In this document: positions 19,101 to 26,700 of the stretch, piece after piece
Position numbering within the stretch: the first letter of the stretch is position 1
How the letters are laid out: every line of letters starts with the position of its first letter
Source: Micromonospora nigra
GTDB lineage: Bacteria > Actinomycetota > Actinomycetes > Mycobacteriales > Micromonosporaceae
Length of the DNA: 64,000 bases
Direction of reading: 5' to 3'
NCBI RefSeq assembly: GCF_900091585.1
Contig: NZ_FMHT01000003.1
Location: 1,597,501 to 1,661,500, forward strand
Notes under the pieces: model-generated
Database searches by the model: none
Seen by the model: only the letters and a program-made list of their open reading frames with translations
What the model was told of the DNA's origin: nothing
Program-made: the position numbers and the translations under genes

Positions 19101-20072
19101 CGCGACGCTTTGGTGTCGCTGAACAAGGAGTTGAAGGAGAACGGGCGGTCGTTCTCGCTCAGCACCGCCAAGGGCCGGGAAAACTACTCGGCGGTCATCA
19201 GCGCGGTGCAGGCAGCCAAGCAAGCCGCGCAGGCCAAGTACGAGGAAACCGGGTCGGTGAAGGCAGCGAACGCCGCCTACGACAGCCACATCAAGCGGCT
19301 GAGGGCCACCCTCAAACAGCAGGGCGTGAACGCTGCCACCATCAAGAAGCTGCTGTCCAGTCTCACGCAGCGGCCCACGTTCGGTGACGGCCCGCAAGGA
19401 TCAGCAGCGAACATTGCCGCCACCGAAGCCCGGATTGGTGCGCAGGAGGCGCTGGGGGATCTGGCGGACTACTTCTCGCTGGTGAAACCCACGTTCGACC
19501 TGGGTGATGAGACGGGCCGCGACAACTTGAAGGAACTGTTCGAATTTCTGCGGGCGGCGGAGCGTGCAGCGCAGGCTGTGTTCGACCAGACCGGTTCGTC
19601 GAAGTCCGCCACGGGGGTGTACGACTCGTACATTGCCCAGCTGCGGCAGATCCTCGCCCGGTCCGGGTTGGGGCAGAAGCAGATCGATGCTCTGCTCGCC
19701 CAGTACGGGAAGATCGTTCTCACCCCCAACGCTGTCGGTGGCGTGTACGCCGGCACTGGTCCGCCGCTGCGCCTGTCCGAAGGTGGCCTGTACAACTCGG
19801 CCAGGGCGCTGTACGGGTTCGCTGAGCCGGGCACGGGTGGGGAAATGTTCCTGCCCCGGCTCGGGTCGCGGCGGCGCGGTGAGGATCTGCTGTCGATCGG
19901 CGCCGGATGGTACGGCGGCAGGTTTGTGCCCGGCGGATCCTCGCAGGCCACACCGACGCAGGTCACCAACACGCTGACCGTCAACGAGGCCGGACGGCGG
20001 TTCACGGTCGGCGACATGCAGGTGTTGCTGCGGCAGATGGATGCCCGTGCCCGCGTCGGCCGCAAAGGCTGA
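16185..20072 (+). CDS. Phage tail tape-measure-like protein
   Basis: 1295 aa from GTG 16185. The N-terminus (VSVRLRLMVRDYTSG, then long helices) and the Ala/Gly-rich hydrophobic segments (about residues 66-115 and 400-480) match tape-measure organisation. Two C-terminal blocks carry the tape-measure motif AEPETGGEAYIPRKGDPRR (about 892) and EPGTGGEMFLPRLGSRRR (about 1214). A repeated domain of about 95 aa occurs three times (about 672-770, 970-1065, 1083-1180), each with LKxNGRxF/GRENxxxxxxLL, an ETGSxxxA-like turn and KxxDALxxxYG. Codon use has more A/T third positions than the neighbours. No portal, capsid, tail tube, baseplate or terminase gene occurs in the element. Role unknown. Confidence 0.8.
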   Translation: MSDRTVSVRLRLMVRDYTSGATEAERMTRRLRDSQEALGSTSRRTAADLTKSAKAMDVWSRRAFIGTAAVAGGAAAAGGSLKLLAPALVATGAAAGALPGLVGGAAASLGTLKVATMGVGDALDDLFANDDPFARLSPSAKALVNEIGRLKPQLLDFQQSVQDAALSSAAGNFNRLATTTLPRLTNEAVILGRAWDRTFTALTDAATDATVLDGIGVASRSSARFMDELAIRTQALARSVAILMMAADPLTRLIGDRLVGAIDRMNAAAEKARRTGSLDEFFRSGVETGGALLSIVGDILTISGQVVAAVNRQNSSIVGTAEALDSYISSGRSARDIAGIVDTLTAAYEGMADVLGPLGGIARDALADPGVRDGLALMFEVLAAGSQALRVVWDLFNALDDDLQAVVIAAFALGLAAKKTGTALTLMGVAAQGAATRLTALGAAGAVAGRGLTGFVGVAGKALAALVALQLAGVAFEQFEPAAANVDRLTDSLRKFTQTGQETGELTRLFGDELNGLNKAAAAAGDGFFAKTARALESMFPHVKSLNEIFQGGSFTGSVERFQALDAAITEYARTTNDAAGTQAIWNRVLSESGLDATELVELLPRATQEMTRLHTAAHTGANSVQALEERSRLLGDGLQEAVRNGRSFIDVFNEINGKAIETAEAEIRAEETVDRLTEALKRNGRALNKRGTDFDVTNEKGRENKQLTIDLLRLGAQYAEGVYRETDSVEKADAAYERYAGRLRKVLGDKKLTAEQIDALIAKYGQMPDYKEVPVSAPGLPEATGNVEDFNFAVKSVPPSKTVPFWATTASAEAAVRVLKNRIDALKSKNIYITGTVRWTSTGDLRVPGGRVLRGVERWGGVWSPTVAMAAGGVMQAGVYAPSNPPLIMWAEPETGGEAYIPRKGDPRRSLSILDEAAGWYGAQVTPMAAGGIVGPQVVPAASGLVSVGRSTSGGGLSGGRLDTIDAYIRARDALVSLNKELKENGRSFSLSTAKGRENYSAVISAVQAAKQAAQAKYEETGSVKAANAAYDSHIKRLRATLKQQGVNAATIKKLLSSLTQRPTFGDGPQGSAANIAATEARIGAQEALGDLADYFSLVKPTFDLGDETGRDNLKELFEFLRAAERAAQAVFDQTGSSKSATGVYDSYIAQLRQILARSGLGQKQIDALLAQYGKIVLTPNAVGGVYAGTGPPLRLSEGGLYNSARALYGFAEPGTGGEMFLPRLGSRRRGEDLLSIGAGWYGGRFVPGGSSQATPTQVTNTLTVNEAGRRFTVGDMQVLLRQMDARARVGRKG

Positions 20073-20078
20073 CCCGCC

Positions 20079-20396
20079 GTGACGACCAGGAAGACGCTCG
20101 ACCATCTGACAGAGGCGGTGGCCGCACTGTCCGCCGCCGCCCAGCATCAAGGCGACCTGCTCGCAGCCCAGCAGGCGGCCCGCGCACACCTCGCCGGAAT
20201 CGACGCCGAGGCCCTGGTCGACGTGTCAGCCCATATCGCCGCCCTCGCAGCGACCGGACTCGAACCGAGGTACCCCCACCCAGCGCGCGGGGTCATTGTC
20301 GCCACGGACGCGCGGTACCTCGAACTGTCCTGGTGGTGGGATGCTGTCGGCTTCGCCCTGGCGTGGCTCGAACCGTGCGGCGAATCGCCCAGATGA
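20079..20396 (+). CDS. Small hypothetical protein after the tape-measure-like gene
   Basis: 105 aa, GTG start 6 bp after the tape-measure stop. An N-terminal helix-rich half is followed by a C-terminal part with LELSWWWDAVGFALAWL. Soluble, no family recognised. Last gene of the rightward cargo set. Confidence 0.55.
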   Translation: MTTRKTLDHLTEAVAALSAAAQHQGDLLAAQQAARAHLAGIDAEALVDVSAHIAALAATGLEPRYPHPARGVIVATDARYLELSWWWDAVGFALAWLEPCGESPR

Positions 20397-20470
20397 CCGC
20401 TGCGAGCACCAGCCAACATCCGGTGAGAAGCGCGTGAGACAGGCGGGTAAAACCGCAGTTCAGCGCGTAC

Positions 20471-20493
20471 CCGTCAGATTCGTTATCTGACGG
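20471..20493. terminator. Hairpin between convergent genes
   Basis: 9-bp arms CCGTCAGAT (20471-20479) / ATCTGACGG (20485-20493) with a 5-nt loop lie directly beside the stop of the leftward gene at 20494. Placement between convergent units suggests a bidirectional terminator. Confidence 0.55.
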
Positions 20494-21012
20494 TCAGCGA
20501 AGCTCGATCTTCTCGATGCTCTGCCTTTCCCGCCCGTCTGCAAGCTCGACGGCACCCACGATTCCGAACCCGCCCGACTTGAACGCCGCCTGAGCCGCCC
20601 TGGCGACGTTGGCCACCACATCCAAACCAACTGCCCAAGTCTCGGATTCACCCACGTCCAGCCGGCATGGAAGTGGCTTGCCGATCGACTCACCGATCGG
20701 CACGAAGGATGGGCCACGGGCGTGTGTCAGCTTCCACCGGGTCACGGTGACCGGGAGCCTGCCAACGTTGGCCACCTCGACGGCGACGATCGGCTGCGGG
20801 TATCCCTGCCGGGCGATATCGGCGAGCCATTCCGGGTTGAGGTTTCGCGGATGCGCCGTGATCATCCCGCCCGCGTTCATGGCCCCGACCCTGAGCCGGA
20901 CCTTCACCCGGCCGCCGGTGAGCACGTAATTTGCTGCCTGCCAACCGAGCGACAGGCAGGCCAGCACCAGGCCACAGATGGCCACGATCAGCGATGCGGT
21001 AGCGGTCTGCAT
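20494..21012 (-). CDS. Membrane-anchored hypothetical protein with one N-terminal helix
   Basis: 172 aa from ATG 21012. Residues 5-30 form a transmembrane anchor (LIVAICGLVLACLSLGW). The rest is a beta-rich soluble domain containing VEVANVGRLPVTVTRW, as seen in small actinobacterial proteins with an immunoglobulin-like fold. Topology suggests the domain lies on one face of the membrane. Overlaps the next upstream gene by 25 nt. Confidence 0.65.
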   Translation of the reverse strand: MQTATASLIVAICGLVLACLSLGWQAANYVLTGGRVKVRLRVGAMNAGGMITAHPRNLNPEWLADIARQGYPQPIVAVEVANVGRLPVTVTRWKLTHARGPSFVPIGESIGKPLPCRLDVGESETWAVGLDVVANVARAAQAAFKSGGFGIVGAVELADGRERQSIEKIELR

Positions 21013-21272
21013 GGATGCCGACCGTAGCGGGCCGCCGCCACTACGTACGGCCCGCACCGGGCGGGGCTGGCCTTGGTGGCTCGGCGTAGCAGCCGGCCAT
21101 AGGCGACGGTGTAGGCGACGGCAGCGAGCAGGAATCCGGGCTGGCCGGTGGAGAGTGCGTACACCACCCACAAGGCTTGTGCGGCCAGGTTGATCGTCCA
21201 CCCGATGCGCGGCTGCCGGGCTGCGATAAGGAGGCCGAGGATGCCGATGCTGCTGAGCAGGTATGACCACAT
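20988..21272 (-). CDS. Small multi-pass membrane protein
   Basis: About 94 aa if read from ATG 21272 (a GTG at 21281 is also possible; GGCAGGG fits the ATG better). At least two hydrophobic helices are seen: YLLSSIGILGLLIAA and a Trp-containing LAAQALWVVYAL, then FLLAAVAYTVAYGRLL. The C-terminus is cytoplasm-like and basic. Function unknown. Confidence 0.6.
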   Translation of the reverse strand: MWSYLLSSIGILGLLIAARQPRIGWTINLAAQALWVVYALSTGQPGFLLAAVAYTVAYGRLLRRATKASPARCGPYVVAAARYGRHPCRPLPHR

Positions 21273-21315
21273 GCCGCACACCCTGCCGGGTTGCGGGCGC
21301 GGGAATCCGGTACTT

Positions 21316-21552
21316 CTACGGGGTGCCCTGAGGTGGCAGGGTGGGCGGTAGCTCCGGCACGTGAGGCGGCACGTAGCGGCTCCGGCCCACCGATCGCAGG
21401 TAGCCGTAGGCGGTGGTGGTGGCCTGGCACATCCACTGGCAGTGGCAGATTGGGCACCAGTCCCGCCGGTTCGGCCTCGGCCAATGATCCGTGATGATCA
21501 CCTTCGCGGCGATGACCAGCCGATTCTGGACCTGCTGCGGAGTCAGGTTCAA
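21316..21552 (-). CDS. Small cysteine-motif protein
   Basis: 78 aa from a TTG start at 21552 that overlaps the stop of the preceding gene (TTGA) and is preceded by GGAG. The middle holds WCPICHCQWMC, a CxxCxC...C cluster that could bind zinc. The C-terminus is Pro-rich (PPHVPELPPTLPP). Too short for confident family assignment; the overlap with the upstream gene supports translation. Confidence 0.5.
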   Translation of the reverse strand: MNLTPQQVQNRLVIAAKVIITDHWPRPNRRDWCPICHCQWMCQATTTAYGYLRSVGRSRYVPPHVPELPPTLPPQGTP

Positions 21553-21746
21553 CGCCTGGTCCTCTCCGCCAGCCACTGGGCGCGTTCGGCCCGGTGCGCG
21601 TCGAGGATCGGCCGGTCTATCTCCAACTGGGGGCAGCCGTCCGGGGTGCACTGCCGGCAGGTGCCGCCGTTCTCGTGCTCGGCGACCGTCTGCGCAGCCA
21701 GCGACACCCGCACCGACGCCGACCATTCGTCATACATGCCGGTCAC
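21549..21746 (-). CDS. Small cysteine-containing protein
   Basis: 65 aa; the ATG overlaps the stop of the upstream gene (ATGA). Contains CRQCTPDGC, another CxxC-type metal-binding candidate, within an acidic helical protein. It and the 78-aa neighbour form a pair of overlapping mini-genes with cysteine clusters. Confidence 0.5.
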   Translation of the reverse strand: MTGMYDEWSASVRVSLAAQTVAEHENGGTCRQCTPDGCPQLEIDRPILDAHRAERAQWLAERTRR

Positions 21747-21973
21747 TGGGTGTCGCCGGGTAGCCGGTAGCCGGTCCGCTGGCCGTGGGTCAACCGGATC
21801 GGGTTGAGGATCTGCGTGGGCTCATTCCAGAAGGCGACGGAACAGGCGCGGGACTCGGCCTCACCAGCGGCAGCGGGTGACAGCGCCCCCAACCGGTGGG
21901 GGTACACGGTGGCCGGTCCGGTCCGGTCGATCGGCTGCACTCGGCGGCGACGGTTGAACGGCCACACACGCAC
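21743..21973 (-). CDS. Small basic hypothetical protein
   Basis: 76 aa starting at GTG 21973 with GGGAGG 8 nt upstream. The N-terminus is arginine-rich (WPFNRRRRVQP); no domain recognised. First of a leftward chain of five overlapping or closely spaced small genes (21973 to 20494). Confidence 0.5.
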   Translation of the reverse strand: MRVWPFNRRRRVQPIDRTGPATVYPHRLGALSPAAAGEAESRACSVAFWNEPTQILNPIRLTHGQRTGYRLPGDTQ

Positions 21974-22102
21974 GGTCGGCACCTCCCTGCTCGTGGGGAG
22001 GGCGGCGGTGGTGGTGCTGGGGCGCATCGTCTCGGGTTCGGATGCACACCACCGCCACCCACAAGCATCGTGTGATGACACACCGCCACTAGCCAGGGTG
22101 GA

Positions 22103-22129
22103 GGTGTCCGGCACGGTATGCCGGACACC
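22103..22129 (-). terminator. Terminator-like hairpin after the XRE-TPR regulator
   Basis: A perfect 11-bp stem (22103-22113 with 22119-22129) and 5-nt loop, 12 nt beyond the regulator stop at 22141. No T-run. Confidence 0.6.
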
Positions 22130-22140
22130 GGCCGGACAGG

Positions 22141-23145
22141 TCAGCCGGCCGCCGCCAACGCTTCCCGGTACTCGTGCGTCCACGTCGCGTCCTGCTGATC
22201 CTCGGGCAGACTGCCCAACCCGGCCCGCAGGTTGTCCACCCCGGCCGCCCGGTCACCGAGCGCCAGGTACGCCAACCCCAACCCCATGCGGCTGAACGTC
22301 GGTGTCAACCAGTACGCCAACACTGGCGCCCGCTCGGCCTCGGCTGCGTCCGTCAGGTCGCTGGCCTCACCGAGCAGCCGCACCGCCGCCGCCCGGTCAC
22401 CGAGCAGCGCATACCCGTGGGCCGCCTGCACGGCGTCCCCGACCCGCTGCAACGCTGTCGCGCCGGGTGTCTGGTAGGCGGCAAGGAAATGCCGGACGAT
22501 GCCACGCGGGTTGCCGCGCTGCCGTTCCAGGTAGCCGCGAAAGTTTTCCACCTGCGCGGCCATCGGCCCGTTGTCCACCGCATCAGCTTGGGTGGCGGCC
22601 TCGGTCAGCACCCGCACCGCCTCACCGTCGTTGCGGGCTGACGCGTGCAGCCAGCCCACGAACTGGGTCCACTCAGCGGCCACCTCATGTAGGGCGGCAG
22701 CGTGCGGGCCGCCAGCGTGGGCGGCGAGCTGCTGCACGGTGTGCCACTGCGCCACCATCGACGGCAGGGTGGTGGGGGCGGGCAGCACATCGTCTAGGCG
22801 ACGCTGCGCGGCCAGCACGTCGGCGAGGATCCTCACCGTGGCGGCGTCGAGGCGGGTCGGTTCCGCGTGCACGTAGGCCAGGCGCTGCTGGTCGTCGCCG
22901 GTGGTGACCGCCGGTGCGTCAACAACCAGCGCGGTGAGGGCGCCGTCGGCGTTGAGGATCCGGTCGAGGTGGTCGGCGATCTGCCGTGACGGCCTGGTCG
23001 TGCCCGACTCAAGGTCATGGATGCAGCTTTTCCCGACGTGGCCGAGGCGGGCGAGATCCCGCAGCGACAGGCCGCGTGCCTGCCGGTGGCGGCGCAGCTC
23101 GGCGGGGAATCGCGGGTCAACGATGGTGTGTGCGCGTGGCGGCAT
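22141..23145 (-). CDS. XRE-family regulator with TPR-like C-terminal domain
   Basis: 334 aa from ATG 23145, preceded by GGGAG. An N-terminal Cro/C1-type helix-turn-helix (about residues 12-62: LRRHRQARGLSLRDLARLG, then SCIHDLESGTTRPS) is followed by a long alpha-helical region with TPR-like repeats (about 110-330), as in many actinobacterial regulators that sense peptides or partner proteins. Divergent from the small gene at 23322. Probably controls the neighbouring small-gene unit or transfer functions; no effector is evident. Confidence 0.75.
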   Translation of the reverse strand: MPPRAHTIVDPRFPAELRRHRQARGLSLRDLARLGHVGKSCIHDLESGTTRPSRQIADHLDRILNADGALTALVVDAPAVTTGDDQQRLAYVHAEPTRLDAATVRILADVLAAQRRLDDVLPAPTTLPSMVAQWHTVQQLAAHAGGPHAAALHEVAAEWTQFVGWLHASARNDGEAVRVLTEAATQADAVDNGPMAAQVENFRGYLERQRGNPRGIVRHFLAAYQTPGATALQRVGDAVQAAHGYALLGDRAAAVRLLGEASDLTDAAEAERAPVLAYWLTPTFSRMGLGLAYLALGDRAAGVDNLRAGLGSLPEDQQDATWTHEYREALAAAG

Positions 23146-23321
23146 CTGGTGCTCCCAGGTAGAGGACTGGGCGGCGATGCCGCCGGCCTCTACCCCGGCG
23201 GCCCGCCACAATCCACCGTACGCCCGGAACACGACCGGCTGCGCGCATGAGATGGAGACAGCGGCGAAGTGTCGGCGTGCTGTCATTGAAGCCTGTCGCA
23301 CCCGCATGCGACCCTCAAGAC

Positions 23322-23690
23322 ATGCCCGACACGATCCCCGCAGGCGTCTACGGCCGCCCGGTCGAGCACATCCACGCCGCCGTCGACATCTGCGCCCAGC
23401 AGTGGCGCCGCGACCAGTCCGACAACTGGGTTGGCGGCATGACCGCCGCCGGCTGGTGGCTGCTCGGCCACACCCCCTTCCCGCCGATGAATCCTGACCG
23501 TGAGGCTGCGGTCGACCGGCGGGAGATCAGCGAGCAGATGCGGATGGCTGGCATGGCCATGCACGGCACGGCCGGATCGGACAGCGTGCAGTCGTCGTGG
23601 GCGCGAGGCGTCTACCGGATGTTGGAGTATGCGATCGGGTACACCGACGAACTGCCGCTGACACCCACCCCCCGCCCCGTCTCGACCTGA
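23322..23690 (+). CDS. Small hypothetical protein divergent from the XRE-TPR regulator
   Basis: 122 aa from ATG 23322; earlier in-frame ATGs give an unlikely N-terminus. Compact, with tryptophans and methionines (VDICAQQWRRDQSDNWVGG, GWWLLGHTPFPPM, MRMAGMAMHG). The divergent arrangement with an XRE regulator is a common control layout. No family recognised. Confidence 0.55.
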   Translation: MPDTIPAGVYGRPVEHIHAAVDICAQQWRRDQSDNWVGGMTAAGWWLLGHTPFPPMNPDREAAVDRREISEQMRMAGMAMHGTAGSDSVQSSWARGVYRMLEYAIGYTDELPLTPTPRPVST

Positions 23691-23703
23691 CAGGCGACAC
23701 GAA

Positions 23704-23731
23704 ACGGCCCCGGACCATCGTCCGGGGCCGT
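23704..23731. terminator. Bidirectional terminator
   Basis: A perfect 12-bp stem (23704-23715 with 23720-23731) and 4-nt loop between the convergent genes ending at 23690 and 23745; the stem is flanked by AAAC and TTCG. Confidence 0.85.
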
Positions 23732-23744
23732 TCGCGTGTTCAGG

Positions 23745-26700
23745 TCACAGAGCCAAGTCGGGTTCCCGCTCCCGCTGCCGCTGGGTCTCCGCGTCGGCCG
23801 CCTGCTCGGCCTGCCACGCCGCCTGCCGGGCCTCCTGCTCGGCCTCAGCCTGCGCGTGCGCCGCCTCCGCGCTCCGCCGGTCGGCAACCTCCGCCAACGC
23901 CAACCGGGCCGCTGCGACCGCCGCCGCCGCCTCAGCCGCAGTCGGCACACCCGCCGGCATGTCCACCTCGACGGTCGACCCGGCCGCCACCTCTTCGACC
24001 ACCGGCGGCGCGTCGACCACCTCACGTTCCGCCGCCTGGTCGCCGTCGACCACGTCCAGTTCAGTGACCGGCCGGTGCGGATCCTCGGCCGCCATCGCCT
24101 CCGCGTGCACCGCCAGCCACTCATCCGCCGTCACCCGGTCATCCTCGCCACCGACATCACGGCCACGCGCAGCCAGCTCGGCCTGCGCCCGCTCCGCAGC
24201 CTCACGGGTCGCCGCCACCTCTAAGAACCAGGCAGCCCGCGCCTCCGCCGCCAACTCCATGTCCTGTTCAACGTCGGCCAGCATGCCCGCCAAAGCTGCC
24301 TTCTCGTCCGCCTCGGCCAGCATCTGCGCCGCCACAACCGGATCCTGCTCGACCTCGGCCTGTGCCCGCAGCACCGCCGCATCCTGCCGATGCTGGGCCG
24401 CCTGCCTGCCGGTGGCGCGCATCTCCGAATCCACGAACTGCGGCGCCCACGCCTGTTCACGCTGCCACGCCTTCACGCGCACCCGCAGCGCCCCGTCGCT
24501 CAGATCCTGTTCCTCCTGGCCCGCCTCCGGTCGCCCAGCGGCACGCCACGCCTCATGCCACGCGGCCCGCTTCTCCGTGGACGAGATGCCCGGAGAAGGC
24601 GGCAACACCACCGCCTGGTCGTCAAACTCGCACGCCTCCCGGTATGCGGCGATCTGGCTTGCCCGGTGCTCCCACTCCATCCGCTCGGCCATGTCCGCCG
24701 GAAGCGGACCCAGGGTTTCCACCGCCCACTGCGGCTGTTCCTGCGCCACCTGAATGCCGAGTTCCCGCCGCCGATCCTCGGCCCGCTCGCCCAACTCGGC
24801 GAGGTAGTCACGCCACTGCTCGGACAGGTCATCCGGAACGAGGTCGACCGCACCCGGTGCCGGCGCCAGCCCGACATCCTTGAACGCGCCACTGATCCGG
24901 TGGTGAACCACCTGCGCCACCGACCGCGCGCCGTCGAGCGGCCCCGCCGCCAGCGCGGTACGCAGCGCCGCCCGCGCATCATGTCCGGCCTGCTCGACCA
25001 CCCGCAGCTGACGGGAAAGCTGTTCGGTGCCCTGGTCTGCGGCGAACGCGGCCCGCTGCGCCTCGCTGATCACACCATCTGCGGCCAACTCGTCCAACCA
25101 CCCGTCGACCCGGTTGCGGCACACCAACCGGATTGCCTGCTCCCGGTGCTCGTGGATGGTGTGCATCGACGCCACCCGCTCCCGGTCGGCGGCACCCTGC
25201 GACAGTGCGGCCCGCTGTTCTTCGGCGTCCCGGTCGAACGCCTCGCCCAGCACCGCCGACGCGTCCCGCCGACCTCGGCCGTGGGTTTCACCGGTCGGCG
25301 TGTCCTCACCTTCCTGGTAGGTGGCCACGTGCATCGTGTTGCCCTGCCGGCCTCGGGTCATCGCCACGTACTGGCCTTCCAGCGACATGGATCCGTCAGT
25401 GACGCCGTGGCAGGTGTCGACGGTGACGCCCTGCGCGGCGTGGACGGTGCCCGCGTAGCCCAACACCACGTGCTCCCGCACGTACGCGGCGGGGACGGTA
25501 CGGACCTGGGCCGGGTCACCTTCTAGGGTGACGCGCAGCGACCCGTCTTCGTTGACCTCTTCCACCACGTACCGGCGGCGGTTGACCAGGCCGTGAGCCC
25601 AGTTGTTGCGGCGGGCCATCACCACGTCACCGACCCCGGCCGTGTTGCCGCAGTCGCCATCGAGCAGCACCCCCTCCGGGGTGACACGACCCAAGCTCAC
25701 CAACTGGTCACGGATCGTCGCCGACACCGCCGACGCGGCTTCGTTGGTGGGGCACACCACCAGCGACCGCAAACCGGCCAGGGTGTCACCCAGGTACGCG
25801 CGGGCCGCCGAACTGGTCGCCGCGTCCAGGGTGCCGCAGTCCACGATCCGGCCTCGCCGGTCGTACTCGTCCAGCACCGACACATCGCCGTCCCGCAGCC
25901 GCAGCGACGCGTCAGCTTCCCACCCGGCCTTGAACCGGCGAACCTCCGCGAGGGTGTGCACCTGCGCGCACCCGTCAGTCAGCATCTCCATGCCTCCGCC
26001 CGCACCCACAGATGCCAACTGGCGCGGGTCACCGGCGAGCAGCAGCCGGGCCTTCCGGTGCTCGACGTACTCACGGATCCGGTTCATGTCGTCGGTGTCG
26101 ACCATGCTGGCCTCATCGACCACCACGATGTCGTTGTCGTTGAGCGCCCACCGCATGTCATCCAAGGTGGCTTTGCCGGACGCCAGCCGGTCCTGGGCTG
26201 CCAGCCAGCGGGTGGTGTTCATCGCGGTAACCCCGTCGTCGGCCAACACCTCAGTGGCGATCTGGGAGGTTGCCAACCCGAACAGTCGGCCGCCGTCCAA
26301 GTCGGCAAGGGCCTTCGACACCGCCCCGACCGTGAACGACTTGCCGGTGCCGGCCGGTGCCGACAACACCGACACCACGGCACCCGACGTGAGAATGCTC
26401 CTCACTGCGGCGGCCTGGTCGTCGCCGAGCATCCGCCCCATGTCGTCGTCGGCAAGCCACGCATCCACGTCGGCCGCCGGCACAGTGTGAGCGCCGCGAC
26501 GCACCGCCGCCCGCCGTAGCGCCTGCTCGGCGACCACGTGATCCCGCATCGCGTACCGCATGCCAGCCGGCGACGCGTACGAGCTACGCCCGTTGGCCAC
26601 CTTCAACTCGTCCGGCACTTCCTCGGTGACCTGCCGGCCGGTGACCGGCACGACCAGGCCGTCATCGGACAGCGCCTGATCGGCGAGCTGTTCGGCGATC

